Below, in pieces: positions 1-6,863 of a stretch of 11,002 bases of DNA. Each line of letters starts with the position of its first letter. Positions within the stretch are counted from its first letter, which is position 1. A program made the translations under genes and the position numbers. Source of the stretch: Candidatus Fermentibacterota bacterium (GTDB taxonomy: Bacteria > Fermentibacterota > Fermentibacteria > Fermentibacterales > JCC-6); assembly GCA_030607835.1 (NCBI GenBank), contig JAUWJE010000039.1:1-11002 (forward strand), written 5' to 3'. Under the pieces are notes generated by a model that searched no databases, had not been told where the DNA came from, and was given only the letters and a program-made list of their open reading frames with translations.

Positions 1-665
1 ACAAGAACTCCATCAGACAGACTTTCCAGTATTGCCCTGGCCATACTCCTTGCTTCCCTGAGTTCACGCAGGATTCCTTCAGCTCTTCCTTTTTCGAAAA
101 GAAGGTGCTCTGAGAGATATCCGGTGACAAGCCCTGTTATCATCAGGAGGCCTGCGTAAATCATTACAAAAAGAAGCGCGTACTGAAAAGAAACATCGAA
201 TGGAATGACTTCTATCAATTCCTCCAGGGAACCTCCCGCAGGACCGATACTCAGTGCTCCTGAAATTGTTATGTAAGCAAGCACGGCTATCATCAGGGAA
301 TTGAGAACCGCCATGATTGCTCCACCCCTGATACCCAGATAGATACCCGCACCGAATGTATGAATAAAGAAAAAGACTGTGAAAGGACCATCGAAATTAC
401 CGGCCATCCGGATAAGAATCGCGGCCAGAATTGAATCAAGGGAGAAGAGAATCCAGATCTGCCATTCTCGTTCGTCCCATATCTTTCTGAACAGCATGTC
501 CAGTAATATTGATAGAATCACCGCAATACCGACTGAGGCGTAGACTCCACCAACTCTTGTCCATCCGAGAAACAGAATCCCCAGTAGAACAAAGAGACCA
601 AAGACAATGAAGCGCCCCACCTGAAGCCAGGTGCGGCGCCCCATTCTAAGAATTTCACTACGCAT
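1..665 (-). CDS. pilS: PilS-like membrane sensor histidine kinase, N-terminal part (runs off the window)
   Basis: This open frame starts at ATG 663-665 and runs off the left edge without a stop; 221 residues are visible. I translated it by hand. It has six hydrophobic segments at about residues 17-35, 40-58, 69-87, 94-113, 115-137 and 161-184. A charged linker rich in Glu and Arg follows (about 185-210), then ILESLSDGVL (212-221), which looks like the opening of a PAS domain. Six membrane spans followed by PAS is the architecture of PilS, the sensor kinase that works with the response regulator PilR to control pilin expression, usually through sigma-54. The histidine kinase core lies outside the window, so the call rests on the N-terminal layout and on position directly after pilC, a common pilB-pilT-pilC-pilS order. 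A modest Shine-Dalgarno (AGGGA) lies about 9 nt before the ATG. An alternative start is ATG 642-644. It could be another 6-TM PAS kinase or a diguanylate cyclase, which is less likely here. Confidence 0.75.
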   Translation of the reverse strand, partial: MRSEILRMGRRTWLQVGRFIVFGLFVLLGILFLGWTRVGGVYASVGIAVILSILLDMLFRKIWDEREWQIWILFSLDSILAAILIRMAGNFDGPFTVFFFIHTFGAGIYLGIRGGAIMAVLNSLMIAVLAYITISGALSIGPAGGSLEELIEVIPFDVSFQYALLFVMIYAGLLMITGLVTGYLSEHLLFEKGRAEGILRELREARSMARAILESLSDGVL

Positions 666-719
666 TTGTTTTTATCCCTGTATCGCGAAAACCGCGTACT
701 ATATTTTCAGAAGCAGTTA

Positions 720-1928
720 TTACGATCCCACAGTACCGATAAGGTCGAAAATCGGGAGATACATGGATATCACTATACCACCAACGATTACACCAAGGAC
801 TACAATCAGAATCGGCTCGAGAGTTGATGTAAGACCTGCGACCGCTGTGTCAACCTCTTCCTCATAGAAGTCAGCAACTTTCATTAGCATCGTATCTAAC
901 CCACCGGTTTCTTCTCCAACAGCTATCATCTGAGTAACCATTCCTGGAAACACTCCGGAAGCCTCAAGTGGATTCGAGATGTTCTCTCCTCCGGAAATGC
1001 TTCCCCTTGCATCCATAATGGCATCCGCGATAACTCTGTTACCCGAAGTCTTTGATGTGATACTCAGACCGTCAAGAATTGACACTCCACTTGATATCAG
1101 CGTGCCCAGAGTTCTGGTGAACCTGGCGATAGACATTTTCCTGAGGAGCATCCCGAAGATAGGCATCTTCAGTTTGACAGCATCAATTACTTTTTCACCG
1201 TTCTTTGTCCTGTAGTACATCTTGTATCCGGTGATCAGGATTGCTATTCCAATGAGAATGAACAGTATGTATTCCTGTACAAACCTTGACAGTCCTACGA
1301 CAATCTTGGTCGGCGTGGGAAGCTCACCACCCATATCAGCGAACATCTGCTCGAATATCGGTATGACAAACAAAAGCAGAGCCATCACAACCTCAACAAC
1401 CAAGATAAGTACGACGAGGGGGTACATCATGGCGGACTTGATTTTACCCTTCAGTGCAGCTGATTTTTCCAGATGTGTTGAGAGTCTGTTCAGGATTGTA
1501 TCAAGAATACCTCCCTGTTCACCTGCGGCAACCATATTGACGTACAGATCACTGAAGATCTTTTTATGCTTACCGAGGGAATCAGCCAGAGTGCCACCTT
1601 TTTCCACATCAGCTGTCACTTCTTCAATAGCATTTGCGAAAATCCTGTTATCCTGCTGACTGCTCAGTATCTGAAGACACTTGACCAATGGAAGCCCGGC
1701 GTTGATCATAACGGCAAACTGACGTGTGAACGTGGCAAGATCCTTGTCTTTAATGCCTGTACCAATTGTACCAAAGGTGGCCAGATCAAATCCTTTACCG
1801 GATACTTTTATATTGCTGACACCTCTATGAGCAAGGAGTGCCTGTGCATCTGCCTTTTTTGCGGCAGAAATTTTTCCCGACATCCTCCTGCCGGCTCTAT
1901 TTGTTCCTTCCCACTTAAACTCAGGCAT
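720..1928 (-). CDS. pilC: PilC, type IV pilus inner-membrane platform protein (GspF/PilC family)
   Basis: This is a 402-residue protein, the usual length for PilC, the polytopic inner-membrane platform on which the PilB and PilT motors act to add or remove pilins. The N-terminus (MPEFKWEGTNRAG) is the small domain typical of the family. Two T2SS-F repeats follow, at about residues 65-190 and 268-392. Each carries the family signature, AAGEQGGILD (134-143) in the first and AVGEETGGLD (336-345) in the second. Hydrophobic spans lie at about 169-191, 219-236 and 372-393, matching the known topology with large cytoplasmic domains. The start is well supported by AGGAGG (plus-strand 1934-1939) 5 nt before the ATG. 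The gene begins 15 nt after the pilT stop, and its own stop (TAA) is 54 nt before the pilS start. The sequence looks intact, so the assembly platform should work even if PilT does not. A T2SS GspF is the alternative, but the PilB-PilT-PilS neighbours favour PilC. Confidence 0.95.
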   Translation of the reverse strand: MPEFKWEGTNRAGRRMSGKISAAKKADAQALLAHRGVSNIKVSGKGFDLATFGTIGTGIKDKDLATFTRQFAVMINAGLPLVKCLQILSSQQDNRIFANAIEEVTADVEKGGTLADSLGKHKKIFSDLYVNMVAAGEQGGILDTILNRLSTHLEKSAALKGKIKSAMMYPLVVLILVVEVVMALLLFVIPIFEQMFADMGGELPTPTKIVVGLSRFVQEYILFILIGIAILITGYKMYYRTKNGEKVIDAVKLKMPIFGMLLRKMSIARFTRTLGTLISSGVSILDGLSITSKTSGNRVIADAIMDARGSISGGENISNPLEASGVFPGMVTQMIAVGEETGGLDTMLMKVADFYEEEVDTAVAGLTSTLEPILIVVLGVIVGGIVISMYLPIFDLIGTVGS

Positions 1929-1943
1929 TTCTGCCTCCTGTCA

Positions 1944-2165
1944 TTATAAGATTTCCCGCCCTGTCGCAATCATCTGTTCGAGTTCAGGAGCATCGTTCGA
2001 ACGCTCAACAGCGACTTCTCTTGTTATTTCCTTTTTCTTATACATGTTGAACAGAGCCTGATTCATTGTCTGCATGCCATGTTTGTGTCCAGCCTGCATC
2101 ATTCCGTATATCTGATGAAGTTTGTCCTGCCTGATCGTGGCTTTGACAGCGGGAGTGCAAACCAT
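1944..2165 (-). CDS. pilT: C-terminal part of interrupted PilT (possible internal restart at ATG)
   Basis: This 73-residue reading is not an independent gene family; it is the C-terminal end of PilT. It lies in the same frame as the upstream pilT portion and is separated from it only by one TGA and the codons for Ala-Glu-Val. With the TGA read through, the product is 356 residues, the normal PilT length. The segment holds the conserved tail, HQIYGMMQAG followed by GMQTMNQAL. Just before it, where PilT has the retraction-essential AIRNLIRE motif, it reads AVKATIRQ, so only about three of eight positions are kept. If the TGA is a true stop, this piece could be made only by re-initiation at ATG 2163-2165. 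The region before that ATG (GAGCGGAAGTT) is a weak ribosome site, although re-initiation right after a stop is possible. It ends in TAA, 15 nt before pilC. The homology is certain; separate translation is uncertain. Confidence 0.6.
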   Translation of the reverse strand: MVCTPAVKATIRQDKLHQIYGMMQAGHKHGMQTMNQALFNMYKKKEITREVAVERSNDAPELEQMIATGREIL

Positions 2166-2177
2166 AACTTCCGCTCA
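2148..2177 (-). other. In-frame TGA in pilT with a hairpin starting at the stop codon
   Basis: The TGA is at 2177-2175 (minus strand). The flanking residues, GHGRVL before and AEVMVCTP after, align without a gap to PilT proteins, which read like GRVAAHEIMIGTP in Pseudomonas. The stop therefore replaces a residue that is usually small, often Ala. The A of the TGA opens a possible hairpin: AGCGG (2175-2171) pairs with CCGCT (2152-2148), then after an A/C mismatch AGT (2169-2167) pairs with ACT (2156-2154), leaving a 10-nt loop TATGGTTTGC. A structure just 3' of UGA is the layout of bacterial selenocysteine insertion elements and of some readthrough sites. The loop guanines are only about 11-13 nt from the UGA, however, which seems short for a bacterial SECIS, and I see no bulged U. 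The hairpin may be chance. The TGA itself is unambiguous in this sequence. Confidence 0.4.
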
Positions 2178-3014
2178 AAGAACCCTGCCGTGTCCCCTGG
2201 CTCTCGGCACAAGCTGCTGTGTTAAAACACCAAGAGTCACAAACGAGAGCTGACTCCTGACCTGATCCTGACTCTGAGCAGGAAATGAATCGATGATTCT
2301 GTTAATTGATTCGTAAGTTGAATTGGTGTGCAATGTAGCCATTGTAAGGTGCCCTGTCTCGGCAATGTTAAGAGCAACCTGCATTGTCTCCATGTCTCTC
2401 ATCTCACCTATGAGCACGACATCGGGATCCTGCCGTAGAACGTATCGAAGCGAATTGGAGAAGGATGTGGTGTCCTGTCCTATCTCGCGCTGATTGATAA
2501 TGCCCTTGTCATGATGATGGACGTATTCGATAGGATCTTCAATTGTGATTATATGACAATGCCTTGTTGTATTTATCTTACGGATTATAGAGGCCAGTGT
2601 AGTGGACTTACCGCATCCAGTTGGACCTGTCACCAGAATCAAACCCTGGCGTTTCTCAGCGAGAATACTTACTACCGGGGGCAGACCGAGTTCTTCAAAA
2701 CCGAGTATTTCGTGCGGAATCGACCTTATGGCACATGCCACGCAGCCGCGTTGAAGAAATACATTAGCCCTGAATCTGGAAAGCCCTTTGATCCCGAAAG
2801 CGAAATCAAGTTCCTTTTCCAGTTCAAACCTTTTTTTCTGCTCATCTTTCAGCAGACTGTATACAAGATTCTGAGTATCCTGCGCAGTGAGGGGATCGTA
2901 CTCCATTCTGTCAAGTTCACCGTCTACTCTGACAACGGGAGGCGTTCCTACAGTAAGGTGAAGGTCTGTAGCGCGTCTCTCCATCATTTCTTTCAAAAGA
3001 GTCTTGATAATCAT
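2175..3014 (-). CDS. pilT: PilT, type IV pilus retraction ATPase, stopped early by in-frame TGA
   Basis: This is the N-terminal and catalytic part (279 residues) of PilT, the cytoplasmic hexameric ATPase that powers pilus retraction and twitching. All ATPase motifs are present: Walker A GPTGCGKS (130-137), Asp box TIEDPIEY (157-164), Walker B VVLIGEMRD (199-207) and His box GHLTMATLHTNS (221-232). The N-terminal PAS-like domain is complete, and MIIKTLLKEM...ATDLHL spaces its start to DLHL (20 residues) exactly as in Pseudomonas PilT, which supports ATG 3012-3014. That ATG is 1 nt after the pilB2 stop, so translation is probably coupled; no strong Shine-Dalgarno is visible. The frame ends at TGA 2175-2177 after GRVL, yet PilT homology continues in the same frame to TAA at 1944-1946 for 356 residues. 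Stopping here would remove the C-terminal helices with the AIRNLIRE region needed for retraction. The cause may be a nonsense mutation, readthrough or recoding, or a sequencing error. Confidence 0.92.
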   Translation of the reverse strand: MIIKTLLKEMMERRATDLHLTVGTPPVVRVDGELDRMEYDPLTAQDTQNLVYSLLKDEQKKRFELEKELDFAFGIKGLSRFRANVFLQRGCVACAIRSIPHEILGFEELGLPPVVSILAEKRQGLILVTGPTGCGKSTTLASIIRKINTTRHCHIITIEDPIEYVHHHDKGIINQREIGQDTTSFSNSLRYVLRQDPDVVLIGEMRDMETMQVALNIAETGHLTMATLHTNSTYESINRIIDSFPAQSQDQVRSQLSFVTLGVLTQQLVPRARGHGRVL

Positions 3015-3015
3015 A

Positions 3016-4818
3016 TCAGGCCAAATTCCCTTCCCCTTTATGCCGCTTGGTTCCGGTTTTATTCAAAGCGGCTGCCTTAAGAACCCCCGGATCATCTTCC
3101 GTGGTTACTCGCATTACTTCCTCAAGCGTAGTAATGCCGGCTTTCAATTTTTCGACTGCATCCATTCTGAGTGTTCTCATTCCGTTCTCAACACCCATAG
3201 TTCTCAGTTCGCCAGCAGTGACCCTATCAATGATAGACTGCTTTATATTCTTGTCAATCGAAAGGACTTCGTAAAGTCCTATCCGTCCCCTGTAACCGGT
3301 ACCGCTGCATTTGCTGCAGCCTTTCCCTATATATGTTGTATAACCCTTCATCTCCTTAGAATCAATTCCCGCAGTTTGATACTCCTTGGCGCTGTACTTA
3401 TGAGGTGTTTTGCAATGCTTACATATTTTCTTGACCAGCCTTTGAGCCATGATGGTTCTTACCGCAGAAGCCACAAGAAACGGCTTAATACCAATATCAA
3501 CAAGCCTGTTAACAGTGCTTGGAGCGTCATTCGTATGGATGGTGGAGAATACCAGGTGTCCGGTCAGTGCTGCTTTTATGGCAATCGATGCAGTTTCCAG
3601 GTCTCTGATCTCACCAACCATAATGATATTTGGATCCTGCCTAAGAATCGCGCGAAGGGCAGTAGCAAAATCGTACCCCATACTGAAATTTATCTGTGTC
3701 TGTGTGAGACCCTCAATACTGTATTCAACAGGTTCCTCTGCGGTATGGATATTTCTATCATCCGTGTTCAGCGAGCTGAGCGCTGAATAAAGTGTCGTGG
3801 TTTTCCCGCTTCCGGTAGGTCCGGTAACAAGAACAATTCCAAAGGGGGAATTGACGCCCTGCAAGAAAACCTTCAGAGCTTCTTCAGGAAAACCAAGTTC
3901 TCTGAGATCGAACTCCAGGCTTCCTCGATCAAGTATCCTGAGGACTATTTTTTCTCCGTTAACTGTGGGAACCGCGCTTACTCTGAAATCAATCCATCTT
4001 CCGTCGACTCTGGCTTTTATTCGACCATCCTGGGTCCTTCTGCGCTCAGCAATATTCATGTTAGCCATGATCTTGAATCGACTGAGAATCTGTGGTTGAA
4101 TTTTCTTGGGAAGCTTTCTAACAACAAAACAGGCTCCATCACGCCTGTATCTTATCTGGAGAAAATTCTCGTAGGGTTCAATATGAATGTCACTTACCTC
4201 TGTCCGAACAGCTTTTGTTATAATTTCATTCACAAACCCGACAACAGGACCATCTACTGCTCCCGCATACTCCTCTTCCAGATCTGAATCGAAATCTTCT
4301 TCTTCTTCAGGCTCAAGAGTTCTGACGACCTCCAGTTCATCAAGTTCACTGCTATAATCGTCAATCTGATCCTTTACTGAAACAAGCGCATCAGCTTTTC
4401 CATAGAGTTCATCCTGTGCTCTTCTTACAGCAGGTGGCGCCGAAGCGTAAACGATAACTTCCTTACCGGTAGCAAATTTCACTTCATCAATTGCGTACAG
4501 ATCCCCCGGAGAGCCCATTGCAATGTAAAAGTAGTATTTATCCACTTCGACGGGAATAAGCAGATATTTCCGAGCGAGGTCTTCCGGAACCGATTCAGCA
4601 AGACGGTAGTCAATTGTTATTTCATTGAGATATACAGGCTTAACAGTGTATATTTCTGAAAGAAACTCGGTGATAAGATCCTCCGGTACGATTCCCATTG
4701 AAATCACTTGATCCGCAAGTTCAATTTCACCAGGACCATGTTCCTTGATTATCTGATTTATGTCATCCTGGCTGACCATACCTGATTCAAGCAGCATCAT
4801 TCCGAGTCTGCTTAACAC
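3016..4818 (-). CDS. pilB: Second PilB/GspE-type assembly ATPase (tandem paralogue)
   Basis: This is a 600-residue cytoplasmic hexameric ATPase of the PilB/GspE family, which powers pilin or pseudopilin assembly. An N-terminal MshEN-type domain covers about 1-140 (MLSRLGMMLLESGMVSQDDI onward), a form that in some family members binds cyclic di-GMP. A very acidic linker (about 152-187) joins it to the motor. Motor motifs are Walker A GPTGSGKT (333-340), Asp box TAEEPVEY (359-366), Walker B IIMVGEIRD (398-406) and His box GHLVFSTIHTND (420-431). The zinc-binding tetracysteine is C466, C469, C501 and C504. The start is GTG (4816-4818), set by GGAGG 5 nt upstream and by alignment with MshEN. It begins 11 nt after the first pilB and ends 1 nt before pilT. 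A short basic tail (KTGTKRHKGEG) follows the family's usual end. It differs clearly from its neighbour, so it is not a recent copy. A role in a second pilus or secretion system, or in a mixed motor, cannot be told from sequence. Confidence 0.93.
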   Translation of the reverse strand: MLSRLGMMLLESGMVSQDDINQIIKEHGPGEIELADQVISMGIVPEDLITEFLSEIYTVKPVYLNEITIDYRLAESVPEDLARKYLLIPVEVDKYYFYIAMGSPGDLYAIDEVKFATGKEVIVYASAPPAVRRAQDELYGKADALVSVKDQIDDYSSELDELEVVRTLEPEEEEDFDSDLEEEYAGAVDGPVVGFVNEIITKAVRTEVSDIHIEPYENFLQIRYRRDGACFVVRKLPKKIQPQILSRFKIMANMNIAERRRTQDGRIKARVDGRWIDFRVSAVPTVNGEKIVLRILDRGSLEFDLRELGFPEEALKVFLQGVNSPFGIVLVTGPTGSGKTTTLYSALSSLNTDDRNIHTAEEPVEYSIEGLTQTQINFSMGYDFATALRAILRQDPNIIMVGEIRDLETASIAIKAALTGHLVFSTIHTNDAPSTVNRLVDIGIKPFLVASAVRTIMAQRLVKKICKHCKTPHKYSAKEYQTAGIDSKEMKGYTTYIGKGCSKCSGTGYRGRIGLYEVLSIDKNIKQSIIDRVTAGELRTMGVENGMRTLRMDAVEKLKAGITTLEEVMRVTTEDDPGVLKAAALNKTGTKRHKGEGNLA

Positions 4819-4823
4819 TTATT

Positions 4824-4828
4824 CCTCC
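4824..4828 (-). promoter_or_regulatory. Ribosome binding site GGAGG fixing the GTG start of the second pilB
   Basis: The minus strand reads TGATGGAGGAATAAGTG. The TGA ends the first pilB, GGAGG follows immediately, and the GTG start of the second pilB is 5 nt further on. The site explains why translation starts at GTG and indicates termination-reinitiation coupling between the two ATPases. Confidence 0.8.
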
Positions 4829-4829
4829 A

Positions 4830-6611
4830 TCAGTAATTCGATATTGTTTCTCTTATTACTTCGTCATAGGTGGTCTCTCCGCGCTCAAGCTTTCGAAGAG
4901 CAGATTCCCTCAGATTTATCATACCCTTTGATAATGCGGCCTTTTCTATTTCAATACTGTTTGCATCACCCTCTATAAGCTGTCTTATTTCTTCATCGAT
5001 GGTCATAACTTCAAAAATCCCTATCCGACCCTTGTATCCGGTATTGTTACAGTACGAACATCCTGTACCTTCGAACAGCTTTACTTTTCGGAATCGTTCC
5101 GGATCAATCCCGGCATCTAAAAGTACTTCATCAGAAACACGGATTTCAGCTTTGCATTTAGAACAGACTTTTCTAATTAATCGCTGTGAAGCGATGCATG
5201 CCAGTGAGGTGCTGAGCATGAACGGTTCAGTTCCAATATCAATGAGCCTGTTGATTGTGCTTGGAGCATCATTTGTGTGAGTTGTTGAAAGAACCAGATG
5301 CCCTGTCAATGCTGCTCTAATAGCAATTTCAGCTGTTTCCTTATCCCGGATTTCTCCAACCATGATAATATCGGGATCCTGTCTGAGATAAGCTCTGAGG
5401 GCATTGGCGAATGTCAACCCTACATCGGCATTCATCTGGACCTGGTTGATTCCCTTCAGATTGAACTCTACCGGGTTTTCAGCGGTCATGATGTTCACTT
5501 CGACATCATTCCGCTCCGTAAGAGCGGAATAGAGTGTTGTTGTTTTTCCGCACCCCGTAGGACCTGTCACAAGAACGATGCCGAAAGGTCTTCTTATGGC
5601 CTTTCTGAATATTTTCAAGGGCTCTTCCTCGAAGCCCAGTTTCCCAAGATCAAGAACAACCTTGGATCGATCAAGAAGCCTGACTTCAACCTTCTCTCCG
5701 AACAGTGTAGGGAGTGTCGCAAGCCGCAAATCAACAAATCTTTTTCCAACCAGGATTTTCTGCCTTCCATCCTGCGGAAGATGATGATCCGCGATATTCA
5801 TGCCGCCAAGAATTTTTAAACGGCTGACCATGGCTGAACGGTATTTTCTGCTGGGACGCATTACTTCATGCAATACTCCATCAATTCTGAATCTAACCCT
5901 GACATACCGCTCGAAAGGCTCAAAATGTATATCACTTGCCCCTCTACGGACAGCATCCGCAATAAGACTGTTAACAAGTTTAACAACAGGAGAGTCAGCT
6001 ATATCAAGATCAATATCCTCATCGTATTCTTCCTCATCAGTATCCTCGACAATCATTGATTCAAAGACTTCATCTCCTACGAGCAGATCAACATCTTCGA
6101 TCTCATCTTCATCAATGTTTGTAATAGACGTTTGAACAGTGCTTCCAACCCTTCTACTGCTATCATCAACGGCAACTAGCGCCTCCGAATCCGGATAATA
6201 CTTTGCAATTGCTTTGCGAATCATGCTGGATGCGGTTATATGTGCCTCAATATCCATCCCGAGCGAGAATCTGAGATCATCAATCGCAAAAAGATTGTTA
6301 GGATCTGTCATGGCCACAATTAATTTTCTGCCAACAATTTCGATAGGTATGACTTCATACCTCCGCGCAATCTCAGCGGATATCAGGTGAATAGTGTTTT
6401 CATCAATATCTATTTCATCAAGATTTGCGCTTTCAATATTCTGCTGCCTCGCAAGATATTTATTGAGATCAGTTTCTGAAATGGCATTACTGCTGACAAG
6501 ATAGTAACCAAGTCTACCGCCACCTTCACTCTGCTGATTAAGAGCATTTTCAAGCTGTTTGTTTGATATAATCCCGGAATCAATAAGGATTTGACCAATT
6601 CTGATGTTCAC
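4830..6611 (-). CDS. pilB: PilB, type IV pilus assembly (extension) ATPase
   Basis: This is a 593-residue PilB, the cytoplasmic hexameric motor for pilus extension; overall it closely resembles deltaproteobacterial (Geobacter-type) PilB. From the GTG start, an N-terminal MshEN domain spans about 1-140 (IRIGQILIDSGIISNKQLEN), followed by a strongly acidic linker (about 165-207) and the second N-terminal domain (SPVVKLVNSLIADAV onward). Motor motifs are Walker A GPTGCGKT (350-357), Asp box TAENPVEF (376-383), Walker B IIMVGEIRD (415-423) and His box GHLVLSTTHTND (437-448). The zinc tetracysteine is C483, C486, C518 and C521. I chose GTG 6609-6611 because GGAGG lies 4 nt upstream and the MshEN domain begins there. 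A longer frame from ATG 6675-6677 adds 22 residues with no family match and no good ribosome site. The Asp box has Asn in place of the usual Asp. It stops (TGA) 11 nt before the next ATPase gene. Confidence 0.93.
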   Translation of the reverse strand: MNIRIGQILIDSGIISNKQLENALNQQSEGGGRLGYYLVSSNAISETDLNKYLARQQNIESANLDEIDIDENTIHLISAEIARRYEVIPIEIVGRKLIVAMTDPNNLFAIDDLRFSLGMDIEAHITASSMIRKAIAKYYPDSEALVAVDDSSRRVGSTVQTSITNIDEDEIEDVDLLVGDEVFESMIVEDTDEEEYDEDIDLDIADSPVVKLVNSLIADAVRRGASDIHFEPFERYVRVRFRIDGVLHEVMRPSRKYRSAMVSRLKILGGMNIADHHLPQDGRQKILVGKRFVDLRLATLPTLFGEKVEVRLLDRSKVVLDLGKLGFEEEPLKIFRKAIRRPFGIVLVTGPTGCGKTTTLYSALTERNDVEVNIMTAENPVEFNLKGINQVQMNADVGLTFANALRAYLRQDPDIIMVGEIRDKETAEIAIRAALTGHLVLSTTHTNDAPSTINRLIDIGTEPFMLSTSLACIASQRLIRKVCSKCKAEIRVSDEVLLDAGIDPERFRKVKLFEGTGCSYCNNTGYKGRIGIFEVMTIDEEIRQLIEGDANSIEIEKAALSKGMINLRESALRKLERGETTYDEVIRETISNY

Positions 6612-6615
6612 CAGG

Positions 6616-6620
6616 CCTCC
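6616..6620 (-). promoter_or_regulatory. Ribosome binding site GGAGG favouring the GTG start of pilB
   Basis: The minus strand reads GGAGGCCTGGTG, giving a full GGAGG only 4 nt before GTG 6609-6611. The spacing is a little short. The next gene in the operon also uses GTG, and the conserved domain begins at this point. The competing ATG at 6677 is preceded by GAATTCGG, which is not a good ribosome site. Confidence 0.6.
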
Positions 6621-6781
6621 GATACTATCAGATACATGAATTCCGCGTTGCAGTGCGGGAAGGCAATTATATTCCATCCGAATTCATTCTCATACAATTC
6701 AAATCAATATTCCTTACAATGAAAAGAATATATAGAAAAAATGCTAATGACCAGAGGGGTTTTACATGAGATATAATCAAC

Positions 6782-6798
6782 ATTCAGGCTAACTGAAT
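6782..6798. repeat. Perfect 6-bp inverted repeat with 5-nt loop downstream of sprA
   Basis: ATTCAG, GCTAA, CTGAAT forms a perfect 6-bp stem 66 nt beyond the sprA stop. On the minus strand it is followed by GTTGATTATATC, not a T run, so it is a poor intrinsic terminator. It could be an operator or an mRNA 3'-end structure, or it may be chance in AT-rich DNA. Confidence 0.3.
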
Positions 6799-6863
6799 AA
6801 GCTGCAGTATCTGATTGAAGAATGTGCGGCTTCGATACAATCGATAAGATGCACTTATAAGGG

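Larger units (their letters stand above)
6612..6863 (-). promoter_or_regulatory. Intergenic region between sprA and pilB, probable promoter region
   Basis: This 252-bp AT-rich gap is the only long non-coding stretch in the window. The best -10-like element on the minus strand is a perfect TATAAT at 6671-6666. The matching -35 position (17-nt spacer) reads TATGAG, a poor match, so the promoter is tentative. If real, transcription would start near 6659 and give a leader of about 48 nt to the GTG start. An inverted repeat lies at 6782-6798. A run of six T (TTTTTT, minus strand, near 6740) has no strong hairpin before it, so I cannot call a terminator for sprA. No tRNA or riboswitch is apparent. 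Confidence 0.3.

Noticed and set aside
681..699. Hairpin-like sequence CGCG-GTTTT-CGCG between pilC and pilS on the minus strand
   Set aside because: The stem is short and is followed by ATACAGGG with no T run, so it is not an intrinsic terminator; it may at most shape the pilS leader.
1222..1949. Plus-strand open frames opposite pilC (and similar ones opposite pilB and pilT)
   Set aside because: pilC is unmistakable on the minus strand; the plus-strand products show no family features.
1944..3014. Alternative genetic code with TGA read as an amino acid
   Set aside because: Both pilB genes end in TGA exactly where the next gene's ribosome site or start codon follows, so TGA acts as a normal stop in this genome.
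3004..3786. Plus-strand open frame of 260 codons antisense to pilB2
   Set aside because: It lies fully opposite a well-supported ATPase gene, its product is rich in Ser, Arg and Cys with no recognisable motif, and similar shadow frames occur opposite the other genes.
3490..5280. Long direct repeat between the two pilB genes
   Set aside because: The nucleotide matches are limited to short stretches coding for conserved motor motifs; they reflect protein conservation, not a recent DNA repeat.
6660..6676. Sigma-54-like TGGAAT...TTGC upstream of pilB
   Set aside because: The GG and GC are separated by 9 nt where sigma-54 promoters need 10, and the -24 block lacks the CAC of TGGCAC.
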